Origin: Natronorubrum halalkaliphilum
GTDB taxonomy: Archaea; Halobacteriota; Halobacteria; Halobacteriales; Natrialbaceae
Reading direction: 5' to 3'
NCBI RefSeq assembly: GCF_009834785.1
Contig: NZ_WUYX01000019.1
Coordinates: 42,248-106,247 of the forward strand
Length of the DNA: 64,000 nucleotides
Shown here piece by piece: positions 1-8,253 of the stretch. The notes under the pieces were generated by a model. It did not search any database. It was given only the letters and a program-made list of their open reading frames with translations, and was not told the origin of the DNA. Both the position numbers and the translations under genes were made by a program. Position 1 is the first letter of the stretch. The number at the start of each line of letters is the position of its first letter.

Positions 1-1243
1 GTCGAACCCGCTCGGCTTTCGGCTCGCCCACGACGAGCGGGTAGACTCGTTTCGCGAAGGCCGTCTCGTCCTCGCTGGCCTCGATCTCGTCGAAGTAGAT
101 CGCCTCGAGGCGGTCGAACTCGTCGACCAACTGGTCTAAGCGTTCAATGCTGAAGTCCCGGGCCTTCGCGGGATCTTTTGCGAAGAAATAGCGCAGGACT
201 TCGGGCTCTAACAGTTCGAGCACGTCCGAGACGAGGATGACGTTTCCTTCCGAGGAGGAAAACGGCTCGCCCTCGAGGGTGAACCACTCGTAGACCATCG
301 GAACGGGCGGCTCGTTGTCGAAGACGTTGCGCGCGACGTCCTGGCCGCTGGGCCAGGAGCCTTCGGCGTGGTCCTTGCCGAAGGGCTCGAAGTCGACGCC
401 GAGTACCTGCCACTGGGCGGGCCACTCGAAGCGCCAGGGCATCTTCCCCTCGCGCAGGGTCGCGGTGCCCTCGTGACCGCAGCCGTCGATCGTCTGGTCG
501 CCGGCGTCCATATCGGTACATCTGTAGTCGACGGTTCCCGCTTCGCCGGTGTCTAAATCGACGCCGGTCACCGTTTCCGTGATCTTCCCACACGCCTCAC
601 AGATCGGATTGAACGGAACGTAGTCCGCGTCGACCTTGTCCTGGTACTCGGCGAGCACCTCGCGTGCGCGATCTCGGTTTTCGAGGACGAAGCGGGTGAC
701 GTCCTCGAGGTCGCCGTTCTCGTACAGTTCCGTGTTCGAGAGCAGTTCGATCGGGACGTCGACGGCGTCTGCGCTGTCCTGAATGATCGTGGAGAAGTGA
801 TCGCCGTAAGAATCACAGCAGCCGAAGGGGTCCGGAATGTCCGTGTACGGTGCGCCGAGGTTTCGGCCGAGCGCGCCCGCGTCGACCTCGCCGAGATCGA
901 CGAGGTTCCCCTCGAGATCACAGAGCGTCCGCGGCAGTCCTCGCAGCGGATCGCGGTCGTCCGCGGTAAAGACCTGCCGGACCTCGTGACCGCGATCGCG
1001 AAGAACTTCGGCGACGTAGTAGCCCCGCATGATCTCGTTGACGTTTCCCAGGTGGGGCACGCCCGACGGGGAGATACCGCCCTTGACGACGATCGGTTCG
1101 TCGGGGTCGCGGGCCTCCACTCGATCCGCGACGGTGTCCGCCCAGAAGGCGTGACGAGCGTCGTCGCCGTCCTCACGCTGGAGCGTGTAGGGACTGACGG
1201 TGCCGTCGTCTGCGTCGGCGTCTCCGTCGTGTTCGGTACTCAT
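1..1243 (-). CDS. lysS: Lysyl-tRNA synthetase, class I (3'-truncated by window edge)
   Basis: Charges tRNA-Lys with lysine. The frame opens at the ATG at 1243 and runs off the left edge, so the C-terminal anticodon-binding part is missing. The class I signatures are visible: a HIGH-like motif GISPSGVPHLGN at about residues 56-67 and a KMSKS-like FSSSEGN near residue 330. A cysteine pair (CEAC) followed by two further cysteines looks like a zinc knuckle. This is the archaeal class I LysRS, unrelated to the class II bacterial enzyme. Its ATG overlaps the pyrH stop (ATGA), so the two genes are probably one transcript with coupled translation. Confidence 0.93.
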   Translation of the reverse strand, partial: MSTEHDGDADADDGTVSPYTLQREDGDDARHAFWADTVADRVEARDPDEPIVVKGGISPSGVPHLGNVNEIMRGYYVAEVLRDRGHEVRQVFTADDRDPLRGLPRTLCDLEGNLVDLGEVDAGALGRNLGAPYTDIPDPFGCCDSYGDHFSTIIQDSADAVDVPIELLSNTELYENGDLEDVTRFVLENRDRAREVLAEYQDKVDADYVPFNPICEACGKITETVTGVDLDTGEAGTVDYRCTDMDAGDQTIDGCGHEGTATLREGKMPWRFEWPAQWQVLGVDFEPFGKDHAEGSWPSGQDVARNVFDNEPPVPMVYEWFTLEGEPFSSSEGNVILVSDVLELLEPEVLRYFFAKDPAKARDFSIERLDQLVDEFDRLEAIYFDEIEASEDETAFAKRVYPLVVGEPKAERVR

Positions 1244-1965
1244 TGCTCGTCGTCGGCCCAGTAGGTCGGTTCCTCGCCGACGCCCGCCGGAATGACGTCG
1301 GTGCCGTCGTGGTCACCGTGGCGAACGGCACGCGAGATTCGGTCCGGATCGGTGCCGTCGAGGACGATCGTTCGCATCCCCGAGCGCTGGATGATCTTCG
1401 CCGCCAGCAGATCGACGGGTGCCGAGGCACCGGCGTTCATCTCGAGGCCGGCGATGACGTCGACGAGTTCGGTCGCGCTGAGTTCGTCGTATTTCGTCGC
1501 GTCGGCCGCTTCGTTGGGATCGTCGCTGTAGACGCCGGGGACGCTCGTCGCGTAGACGAGCAGGTCGGCGTCGACGTACTCCGCGAGGGCCGCGCCGACG
1601 GCGTCGGTCGTCTGGGCCGGCGCGACGCCGCCCATGACCGATATTCCGCCGCGCCGGAGCGCCTCGCGGGCGTCCTCGTAGTCCGCGGCCGGCGCGGTGA
1701 CGGAATCCTCGCCCAGTGCGGCGATCAACAGCCGTGCGTTGAGCCGGGTGACGTCGATACCCAGCTGATCGAGTTCGATCTCGTTTGCCCCCAGATCGCG
1801 AGCGGCGCTGATGTACTCACGAGCGACGCCGCCGCCCCCGACGACGGCACCGACGCGACAGCCGTCCGCGACGAGGTCTTCGACGACGGCCGCGTGTTCG
1901 GCAACCCGATCCGCACCGGGCTCGGGGACGAGCACGCTTCCGCCGATAGAGACGACCACTTTCAT
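1240..1965 (-). CDS. pyrH: UMP kinase (archaeal type)
   Basis: Phosphorylates UMP to UDP in pyrimidine nucleotide synthesis. The 241-residue protein begins MKVVVSIGGSVLVP, the amino-acid-kinase N-terminus, followed by VVGGGGVAREYI and a later DLLVYATSVPGVYSDDP segment typical of archaeal PyrH. The reading frame is open upstream to 2535, but the ATG at 1965 matches family length and lies about 30 bp from an A/T-rich promoter-like stretch. It is the first gene of a two-gene unit with lysS (4-base overlap). Confidence 0.93.
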   Translation of the reverse strand: MKVVVSIGGSVLVPEPGADRVAEHAAVVEDLVADGCRVGAVVGGGGVAREYISAARDLGANEIELDQLGIDVTRLNARLLIAALGEDSVTAPAADYEDAREALRRGGISVMGGVAPAQTTDAVGAALAEYVDADLLVYATSVPGVYSDDPNEAADATKYDELSATELVDVIAGLEMNAGASAPVDLLAAKIIQRSGMRTIVLDGTDPDRISRAVRHGDHDGTDVIPAGVGEEPTYWADDEQ

Positions 1966-1968
1966 GCT

Positions 1969-1987
1969 AACCCGGTGTAACCGGGTT
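1969..1987. promoter_or_regulatory. Inverted repeat next to the pyrH start
   Basis: Perfect 7-bp arms, AACCCGG (1969-1975) and CCGGGTT (1981-1987), around a 5-bp spacer. It lies between an A/T-rich TTAAGATA-like element (about 1991-1998) and the pyrH ATG at 1965, where a repressor would block a near-leaderless start. A role as operator is inferred from position only. Confidence 0.45.
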
Positions 1988-2115
1988 GCTATCTTAAGGG
2001 TTGCCAACTGGCCGGCAGCGCGCGTGTCATATCCCAACACGAAGTGGTCCGCCAGCACCGGCTCTCTGCCTCCGGCGTCGATAGCTACAAAGCCCGACGT
2101 CGCCATGTTCATAGT

Positions 2116-2940
2116 ATGCACGTACTCGGTATCCTCGACCGCGGCGCGGGCGGCGACGCACTCGAGCGGGTCGTCGACCGCACCGTCGATCGACTCGCAC
2201 AGGAGGGACGCGTCGGCGTCATCAGATACGACGCGACGATCGCGGACGGCATGCACGCACACGAACCGACGGCCGTCGGCGGGGACGTCATCTACGACCT
2301 TGGCGCGGACGGCGACTGGGCCGCCTCCGGGACGGGAATGACCGTCGGAGATGCCCTCGACCAGTTGGCGGTCAACTGCGACTATGCGGTCGTCGTCGGC
2401 ATCGAAGCCCTTCGCCACCCGAAACTCGTCGTCGGTTCGACCGATCTCGAGGACGACGTCATCGCGGCCGTCAAGGCGTCCGGCGATCTCGATGTCGACG
2501 CGGTCGCGACCGCGCTTGCGGACACCGAACCACACGTCACCCTCGAGGCGCTGGTCGAGCGGGTAAAGCGGTCACCGAACGCCGATCAGGCCGGCGCGAT
2601 CGCGACGTTCACTGGGCGCGTGCGGGCGAAAGACGACCCGGACGACTCGCGCACCCAATACCTCGAGTTCGAGAAGTACGAGGGTATCGCGGAGGAGCGT
2701 ATGGCGGCCCTCGAGGCGGATCTCGAGGCCCGTGACGGCGTTCTCGAGGTCGAACTCGAACACCGCACCGGCGTCGTCGAAGACGGCGAGGATATCGTCT
2801 TCGTCGTCGTGCTCGCGGGGCACCGTACGGAGGCGTTTCGGACCGTCGAAGACGGAATCAACCGCCTGAAAGACGAGGTTCCGCTGTTCAAGAAAGAAGT
2901 GACAGTGGACGACGAGTTCTGGGTCCACGAACGATCGTAA
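2116..2940 (+). CDS. moaE: Molybdopterin synthase catalytic subunit (MoaE) with N-terminal MobB-like domain
   Basis: Transfers sulfur to precursor Z during molybdenum cofactor synthesis. The C-terminal half (from about residue 140) is MoaE: GAIATFTGRVR, then LEFEKYEGIAEERM and a late VPLFKKEV that corresponds to the lysine-containing PxWKKE active-site segment. The N-terminal 110 residues resemble MobB by position and fold pattern, but where MobB has a GKT P-loop this protein has LDRGAGGDAL. Start ATG at 2116 chosen because it begins the conserved MHVLGI; the frame is open further upstream. Divergent from pyrH. The cofactor would serve the molybdenum hydroxylase encoded at 36-40 kb. Confidence 0.85.
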   Translation: MHVLGILDRGAGGDALERVVDRTVDRLAQEGRVGVIRYDATIADGMHAHEPTAVGGDVIYDLGADGDWAASGTGMTVGDALDQLAVNCDYAVVVGIEALRHPKLVVGSTDLEDDVIAAVKASGDLDVDAVATALADTEPHVTLEALVERVKRSPNADQAGAIATFTGRVRAKDDPDDSRTQYLEFEKYEGIAEERMAALEADLEARDGVLEVELEHRTGVVEDGEDIVFVVVLAGHRTEAFRTVEDGINRLKDEVPLFKKEVTVDDEFWVHERS

Positions 2941-3160
2941 CGTATTGTATTCGGACACGTGTCGTTCAAAATTGATCAACCCTCGCGAGAAACGACTGTC
3001 TATCACACGTGAGAATCCTGGGCGCGATAATAGATTAGCAGCGGTTTTAAAACTTCTAATGCCATCTCGGCCCCCTAGAAACGATCTCATAAAGGGGTGT
3101 AAAATGTCTCTTACCCCCCAAATCGTTGAACACAAACGAAATGCCGCTAACCATCCACCC

Positions 3161-3167
3161 TTTATAA
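3161..3167 (+). promoter_or_regulatory. TATA box for the small wHTH-like gene
   Basis: TTTATAA centred about 27 bp before the ATG at 3191, the spacing expected for a leaderless haloarchaeal transcript. It supports 3191 rather than the more upstream in-frame ATGs. Confidence 0.6.
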
Positions 3168-3190
3168 CATATTCCCCCCACAAGCGGTTG

Positions 3191-3436
3191 ATGTCGATGA
3201 GCACGACAGCCCAACCCTCCACGGAAAGCAAAGAACACCGCCTGAAACGCTACCTGCGTGAACGTGCAGAAGACGGCGAGCTGTACTTCAAAGGCAAGTT
3301 CATCGCAGACGACGTCGGAATGTCCCCCAAAGAAATCGGCGCGCTGATGGTCAAGCTCTCGGAGTCGGCGACCGACCTCGAGATCGAAAAGTGGTCGTAC
3401 ACGAGTGCGACGACCTGGCGCGTCGAGCCCGCCTGA
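3191..3436 (+). CDS. Small conserved haloarchaeal protein, wHTH-like (DUF7123-type)
   Basis: An 81-residue protein beginning MSMSTTAQPSTESKEHR, with a charged helix RLKRYLRERAEDGELYFK, then FIADDVGMSPKEIGALM, which reads like a winged-helix recognition region, and a C-terminal WSYTSATTWRVEPA. The pattern matches a small family found across haloarchaea and labelled DUF7123; function is unknown, a DNA-binding or transcription-associated role is inferred from the helix pattern. Start at 3191 (or 3197) is supported by a TATA box at 3161. Monocistronic, with a T-run at about 3588 downstream. Confidence 0.8.
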   Translation: MSMSTTAQPSTESKEHRLKRYLRERAEDGELYFKGKFIADDVGMSPKEIGALMVKLSESATDLEIEKWSYTSATTWRVEPA

Positions 3437-3679
3437 TCGCGGTCGTGTGCGCTGTGCCGCTCCTGAAACCCCACACGACGACGGATCTCCCACGATCCGC
3501 CTCTCTCCACCCACACCCCGCATGTCGGCGCGTTCCTGACGCCATCCGGCACGAGCCCTGACGAGTCCCCGCTCGTCCCTTGTCGCTTTTTCAGCGGTCA
3601 GTAACCTCGGTAGCCGCTGTTGTGGCAGGTACCGATCGTCGTTCGGACGCTCACAGCCGGAGCAGCCAACGGCAGGCGA

Positions 3680-3686
3680 TTTATAC
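3680..3686 (+). promoter_or_regulatory. TATA box for the site-2 protease gene
   Basis: TTTATAC about 27 bp before the ATG at 3710; decides that start over the longer frame that begins at 3620. Confidence 0.6.
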
Positions 3687-3709
3687 GAAGCGGTACTGAA
3701 TCACCGGTG

Positions 3710-4873
3710 ATGGACGACGTCGATTCGGCCGGGTTCGGAACGGGACGAGCCGACGGTCGGTCTTTCGATGACGGACCGCCGCTCGAGCGAGTCGAGTCGG
3801 TGTTTACGATCTACGAGATCCGAACCGAGGGCGACCAGCTGCTGTACTACGGCGATCCGCGGGTACATCCCGAGCAGGCACTGCGCGAACTGTGGCCCGT
3901 CTTCAGACGGGCGGGGTACGAACTGCAGCTGACCACGCGCTACGGCGAGTACGTTCTCGTCGCCGAACCGGTCAGCGTCGGCATCGACGGCATCCCCTGG
4001 ACGAATATCGTGTTGCTGCTGTCGACGGCGATCTCCACGTTGTTCGTCGGTGCGTTGTGGTGGTATCCGGGGCTCGACCCGGTCGCGAATCCGGTCGATA
4101 TCGTCCACGCGTGGCCCTTCTCGCTCGCGATTCTCTCGGTACTCGGGGTCCACGAACTGGGACACTACGCGATGAGCCGCTATCACGAGGTCGACGCCTC
4201 GCTGCCGTACTTCATCCCTATCCCGACGATTATCGGAACGATGGGTGCGGTGATCAAACTGAAGGGACAGATGCCCGACCGCAAAGCCCTGTTCGATATC
4301 GGTGTCGCCGGCCCGCTGGCGGGACTGGTCGCGACGGTCGTCGTCGCCGTTGTCGGACTCCACATGCCGCCCGTGACCGTTCCGGAATCCCTCGTTCAGG
4401 AGGCCGAGAGCGGCGGGCTTCGCCTCGGAATCCCGCCGATGCTCGAGTTGCTCGCGACGGCAGTCGATCAGCCGATGTACACCGACGATCCGACGCGGAA
4501 CATCAATCCGGTCGTCATCGGAGCCTGGGTCGGCATGTTCGTCACGTTTCTCAACCTGATCCCGGTCGGACAGCTCGACGGCGGCCACATCCTCCGGGCG
4601 ATGACCGGCGAGTTCCACGAGACCATCAGCGCGCTCGTGCCGGCCGCCCTGTTCGCTCTCGCCGCGTACCTCTACTACGTCGGCGGCTACGGCGCGCAGA
4701 CGGTGTTCATCTGGGTCTTCTGGGGCATCCTGGCTATCGTGCTGGCGTCGGCGGGTGCGGCAAGACCGGTAACCGACGAGCGGCTGGGAACGGGTCGACT
4801 CATCGTCGGCATCGTCACGTTCGGCCTCGGCTTGCTCTGCTTCATGCCGGTACCGATCGAAATTCTACAGTGA
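3710..4873 (+). CDS. Site-2 protease family membrane metalloprotease (M50)
   Basis: A 387-residue integral membrane zinc protease, expected to cut transmembrane segments of regulators or clear signal peptides. A soluble N-terminal domain of about 90 residues precedes the membrane part. The zinc motif HELGH is at residues 148-152 within a transmembrane helix, and the third ligand is in VGQLDGGH with Asp at about 290. Six or more hydrophobic segments follow the family pattern. The ATG at 3710 sits 27 bp after a TATA box. Convergent with thiL; CGCCGT/ACGGCG arms at 4885-4899 may end transcription. Confidence 0.88.
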   Translation: MDDVDSAGFGTGRADGRSFDDGPPLERVESVFTIYEIRTEGDQLLYYGDPRVHPEQALRELWPVFRRAGYELQLTTRYGEYVLVAEPVSVGIDGIPWTNIVLLLSTAISTLFVGALWWYPGLDPVANPVDIVHAWPFSLAILSVLGVHELGHYAMSRYHEVDASLPYFIPIPTIIGTMGAVIKLKGQMPDRKALFDIGVAGPLAGLVATVVVAVVGLHMPPVTVPESLVQEAESGGLRLGIPPMLELLATAVDQPMYTDDPTRNINPVVIGAWVGMFVTFLNLIPVGQLDGGHILRAMTGEFHETISALVPAALFALAAYLYYVGGYGAQTVFIWVFWGILAIVLASAGAARPVTDERLGTGRLIVGIVTFGLGLLCFMPVPIEILQ

Positions 4874-4884
4874 GAACGGACAAC

Positions 4885-4899
4885 CGCCGTGGAACGGCG
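4885..4899. terminator. Short hairpin between convergent genes
   Basis: Perfect 6-bp arms CGCCGT and ACGGCG around GGA, in the 47-bp gap between the convergent protease and thiL genes. Terminator role inferred from position; no long T-run follows. Confidence 0.35.
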
Positions 4900-4920
4900 T
4901 GATCGCCGTCTCGCTCCTAC

Positions 4921-5904
4921 TCAGTTACCATGCGTGTATCCGCGATCCGCAAGCGTCTCGCCGTCGAGGGTGATCCCGTCCTCGGCTGGCGTCACTGAAC
5001 CGACGACCGAGAGATCGACGTCGATCTCCGTCCGAACCGTCTCGAGCGCCGCTTCCGGGAGCGTCACGACGAGCTCAAACTCCTCGCCGAAGGTGGTCGC
5101 GAGGTCGAGTAACTCCTCGCCGTCGGCCACGTCGCACAGCGCGTCGGCGATCGGAAGCCGTTCCGACTCGACCGAGAACCCGCAGTCGCTGGCTTCGGCG
5201 AGCTGGTGGAGCGACCGGGCGAGACCGTCGCTCGAGTCCATCATCGCCGTCGCGTGCGGCGCGAGCGTCCGGCCGGCCGCGACCCGCGGTTCGAACCGGA
5301 AGAGTTCGTTCGCGCGCTCGAGGGCGGTCCTGGTGTCGCCGGACGATTCGCTATCGCCGGCTGGTCGCCTGCGACCGCTGTCGCCGGACGATTCGCCGCG
5401 AGAGTCGGCGTCGCCGTCTCGGCCGTCATCGCCGCGCTCGAACAGTTCGATCGCGGCCGCGCTCCGACCGACCGTGCCGGTAACACAGACGAGATTGCCG
5501 GGCTGGGCACCGCTACGAGGGACGGGATCGTCCGTTCGGCCGACCGCCGTCGTCGTCACGGTGAACTCCTCGTGACCGTCGAGATCGCCCCCGACGTACT
5601 CGGCGTCGACGCGCTCGCAAACGTCGCTCGCTCCGCGCACGAACGCGAGAAGCTCCTCGCGATCGAATTCGGGGGCCGCGTACGCCGCGACGGTCGCGGT
5701 TGCGTCGGCGCCCATCGCGGCGACGTCGGAGAGCGAGGCGGCGACCGCTCGCCAACCTGCGGTGTAGCGGGTCGTTCCCGGCGGGAAATCCGTCCGCTCG
5801 TGGAGCATATCCGTCGTAATCACGAGGTCGTCGACGACGGCAGCATCGTCACCGACAGCCTCGAGTTCGCGCTCGAGGAGCGCCAGGGCGGCGCGTTCGT
5901 CCAT
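4921..5904 (-). CDS. thiL: Thiamine-monophosphate kinase
   Basis: Makes thiamine diphosphate from thiamine monophosphate and ATP. The 327-residue protein has the PurM/ThiL-fold signatures VGDDAAVVDD near residue 20, TTDMLHERTDF, and a later MMDSSDGLARSL. Between about residues 152 and 190 there is a hydrophilic insertion rich in Gly, Asp, Ser and Arg that most ThiL proteins lack. At DNA level it contains an 18-bp direct repeat (5334-5351 and 5379-5396), 45 nt apart and therefore in frame, suggesting growth by slippage. Divergent from rps19e. Confidence 0.9.
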   Translation of the reverse strand: MDERAALALLERELEAVGDDAAVVDDLVITTDMLHERTDFPPGTTRYTAGWRAVAASLSDVAAMGADATATVAAYAAPEFDREELLAFVRGASDVCERVDAEYVGGDLDGHEEFTVTTTAVGRTDDPVPRSGAQPGNLVCVTGTVGRSAAAIELFERGDDGRDGDADSRGESSGDSGRRRPAGDSESSGDTRTALERANELFRFEPRVAAGRTLAPHATAMMDSSDGLARSLHQLAEASDCGFSVESERLPIADALCDVADGEELLDLATTFGEEFELVVTLPEAALETVRTEIDVDLSVVGSVTPAEDGITLDGETLADRGYTHGN

Positions 5905-6062
5905 ACCGGCCGTTTCGCGTCCAGTACGAAAAGCGGTCCGGACCGTCCGTGACCGTCACGTTCCGCGAGCCGCGAAACCCGCGTTCCGTGTGTGCAGACG
6001 GCACACACCTACTGGACGGGACAACGATGGCCTTAAATGCCGCGGACGGAAACCACACGCCA

Positions 6063-6518
6063 ATGGCTACGATGTACGACGTTCCGGCGGACGACCTCAT
6101 CGAGGCGCTCGCCGACGATCTCGAGGAGCGACTCGACGAGCCCGACTGGGGCAAGTTCGTAAAGACCGGTGTCGACCGAGAGCTTCCGCCCGAACAGGAA
6201 GACTTCTGGGCGACCCGCGCCGCAAGTCTCCTGCGCAAGGTCGCCGACCGCGGCCCGATCGGCGTCGAACGACTCTCGACAGAGTACGGCGGCGCGAAGG
6301 ACGGTTCGAACCGCTACCAGGTCGCTCCCGACAAGCGAACCGACGGCTCGAAGAACCTGATCCGTACCATCCTCCAGCAGCTCGAAGAGGAGGACCTCGT
6401 CGAAACCGCGGAGGGTGAAGGTCGCCGCATCACGCCTGCCGGCCGAAGCCTGCTCGACGACACTGCCGGTGCCGTCCTTGAGGAGCTCGACCGCCCGGAA
6501 CTCGAACGCTACGCGTAG
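6063..6518 (+). CDS. rps19e: 30S ribosomal protein S19e
   Basis: Archaeal/eukaryotic ribosomal protein of the small subunit, 151 residues. The winged-helix body is recognised by DWGKFVKTGVDRELPPEQ, WATRAASLLRKVADRGPIGV and the C-terminal LEEEDLVETAEGEGRRITPAG. The ATG at 6063 follows a TTAAAT promoter element by about 28 bp, so the message is probably leaderless. It heads a cluster with the PDCD5-like gene and the PP-loop gene, an association seen in other archaea for S19e and PDCD5. Confidence 0.95.
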   Translation: MATMYDVPADDLIEALADDLEERLDEPDWGKFVKTGVDRELPPEQEDFWATRAASLLRKVADRGPIGVERLSTEYGGAKDGSNRYQVAPDKRTDGSKNLIRTILQQLEEEDLVETAEGEGRRITPAGRSLLDDTAGAVLEELDRPELERYA

Positions 6519-6623
6519 ACGATCGAAACCAGTTTCCTGCCGAAACGACACTCGAGCGCCGCCAGTAGCATCGCCTGTCGTCCGTAATCATTTTCCGCCA
6601 TGCGAACCAATACGTCGATAGCT

Positions 6624-6971
6624 ATGAGTGGCTCACCTGACGAGGAAAAACTTGAGGAGCTCCGACAGAAGAAAATGGAGCAGTTACAGGAACAGGCCGG
6701 CCAACAGGGCGACGGCTCGCAGGAGGCGGCCCAGCAACAGGCCGAAGCCCAGAAGAAGGCCGTGTTGCGCCAACACCTGACCGACGATGCCCGCAAACGG
6801 CTCAACACCGTCAAGATGAGCAAACCCCAGTTCGGTGAGCAAGTCGAACGGCAGGTCGTCACGCTGGCCCGCAGCGGGCGCATCCAGGGCAAAATCGACG
6901 ACGAAAAGATGAAACAACTCCTTCAGGAGCTGAAACCCGACTCACAGAGCTTCGACATCAAGCGTCGCTGA
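6624..6971 (+). CDS. DNA-binding protein of the PDCD5 family
   Basis: A 115-residue homologue of human PDCD5 (TFAR19). An N-terminal charged helix with a Gln/Glu-rich stretch ([20 protein letters not shown]) precedes the conserved three-helix core, seen in [18 protein letters not shown] and [18 protein letters not shown]. In archaea the family binds nucleic acid, and it is usually next to rps19e, suggesting a ribosome or rRNA link rather than apoptosis. The ATG at 6624 gives the family length. Its TGA overlaps the next gene's ATG (TGATG), so translation is probably coupled. Confidence 0.92.
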   Translation: MSGSPDEEKLEELRQKKMEQLQEQAGQQGDGSQEAAQQQAEAQKKAVLRQHLTDDARKRLNTVKMSKPQFGEQVERQVVTLARSGRIQGKIDDEKMKQLLQELKPDSQSFDIKRR

Positions 6972-7561
6972 TGGAGCTCGGAGTGCTCTACAGCGGCGGC
7001 AAGGACTCGACGCTCGCAGCCCTTCTCCTCGAGGAGTTCTACGACGTCACGCTCGTCACGGCCCAGTTCGGCATCAGTGACGACTGGAAACACGCCCGCG
7101 AGACCGCTACCGCCGCCGGCTTCGCGTTCGAGCGCCTCGAGCTGGATTCGGCCGTCGCCCGGGAGGCCGTCGACCAGATCCGTGACGACGGCTTTCCGCG
7201 CAACGGGATACAACAGATACACCAGCACGCCCTCGAGCGACTGGCGGAACAGGAGTTCGACGCGATCGCCGACGGTACGCGGCGTGACGACCGCGTCCCG
7301 ACTATTTCGCGGGCGCAGGCCCAGAGCCTCGAGGATCGCCACGATGTCGATTACATCGCACCCCTGTCGGGCTTTGGCCGTACCGCCGTCGACCGGCTCG
7401 TCGAAGCGCGCCTCGAGGTGACCGTCGGACCGAGCGAGGAGATCGACCGAGCCGATTACGAGGCGGAACTCCGAGCCATCATTGCCGACGAAGACGGCCC
7501 CGAAGCCGTTTCGAAGCTGTTTCCGGATCACGAGCAGACGTACGTGACCGGCGTTCGGTAG
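6971..7561 (+). CDS. PP-loop ATP-pyrophosphatase-like protein
   Basis: A 196-residue member of the N-type ATP-pyrophosphatase superfamily. The ATP-binding PP-loop is at the extreme N-terminus (LYSGGKDSTLAALLL, residues 6-20). IADGTRRDDRVP around residue 100 is a second conserved motif. Relatives adenylate tRNA bases, diphthamide precursor or small molecules; which substrate applies here cannot be read from sequence. It overlaps the PDCD5-like gene by TGATG and therefore shares an operon with rps19e, which hints at a translation-related role. Convergent with the pilin gene. Confidence 0.82.
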   Translation: MELGVLYSGGKDSTLAALLLEEFYDVTLVTAQFGISDDWKHARETATAAGFAFERLELDSAVAREAVDQIRDDGFPRNGIQQIHQHALERLAEQEFDAIADGTRRDDRVPTISRAQAQSLEDRHDVDYIAPLSGFGRTAVDRLVEARLEVTVGPSEEIDRADYEAELRAIIADEDGPEAVSKLFPDHEQTYVTGVR

Positions 7562-7618
7562 GGCGACCTGATCCGATTTTCGATCGTACCTCCTCGACAG
7601 TTTCTCTCGTGTCGGCTT

Positions 7619-8176
7619 TCAGCGCGCCGTCGTCTCGAGCGCCGCCACGCGATAGCCGTCAACGGCGAGCGTAACGGTGACCGAATCACCCGCGTCGATC
7701 CCGGGATCGTTCGTTTCGGCAACGGTGAAACCGACCTGCTCTCCGACTCGCCACTCGGGGTCCGCCTCCGCGTTGAACGCGCCCCTCGGCGCTCCGTCGA
7801 ATCCGGTCGCGCCGACGAACGGTACGGGCGGTTGTGCCGCCAACGGGTCGTCGTTTACCGCGACCGTCACGGACAGTTCCTCGACGTCGATCCGATCACC
7901 GGCGACGTGTTCGATGGTGATCTCTGAGGTCCCGCTATCGGCCGTCAGGTCGAACGCTGCAGTCGGGCCGCCGGACTCGAGTGTCAGCGTACTCGCACCG
8001 ACGGCGACGATCGTCACGAGCAACACCGTGAGGACGATCAGTACGAGAACGCCGACGACCGGACTGATCGCTCGTCCGTCAGCGTCGACACGGCCGACAG
8101 TACCGTGAGCACAACTGGCGGTTTTGCTAGTCGGACAGCGACATCGAGGGCGCGGTGTACTCGAGCGACTGGACAC
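7619..8176 (-). CDS. Type IV pilin-like protein (DUF1628/pilin_N type)
   Basis: A surface pilin or pilin-like subunit. The class III signal region reads DADGRAISPVVGVLVLIV, with the haloarchaeal SPVVG signature, followed by a hydrophobic helix of about 22 residues (to VAVGAS) and a beta-rich, acidic C-terminal domain. No ATG lies in frame before the motif; the only usable start I see is a GTG at 8176, giving a 36-residue leader, longer than usual. A TTTAT box at 8204-8208, about 30 bp upstream, supports that GTG as a leaderless start. It lies downstream of, and in line with, the secreted DUF7096-like gene. Confidence 0.8.
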   Translation of the reverse strand: MSSRSSTPRPRCRCPTSKTASCAHGTVGRVDADGRAISPVVGVLVLIVLTVLLVTIVAVGASTLTLESGGPTAAFDLTADSGTSEITIEHVAGDRIDVEELSVTVAVNDDPLAAQPPVPFVGATGFDGAPRGAFNAEADPEWRVGEQVGFTVAETNDPGIDAGDSVTVTLAVDGYRVAALETTAR

Positions 8177-8203
8177 ACGCTACTCTGGGCCGCTCGTTCC
8201 GTG

Positions 8204-8208
8204 ATAAA
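8204..8208 (-). promoter_or_regulatory. TATA-like element for the pilin gene
   Basis: TTTAT on the minus strand about 30 bp before the GTG at 8176. Supports the unusual GTG start of the pilin gene. Confidence 0.45.
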
Positions 8209-8253
8209 GGGTCGGACGGGTAGTCGGTATCGTCTATCGGTCGTCGGGCGACG

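Noticed and set aside
2945..3190. Longer N-terminus for the small wHTH-like gene
   Set aside because: The frame is open, but the TATA box at 3161 and the conserved family length point to ATG 3191.
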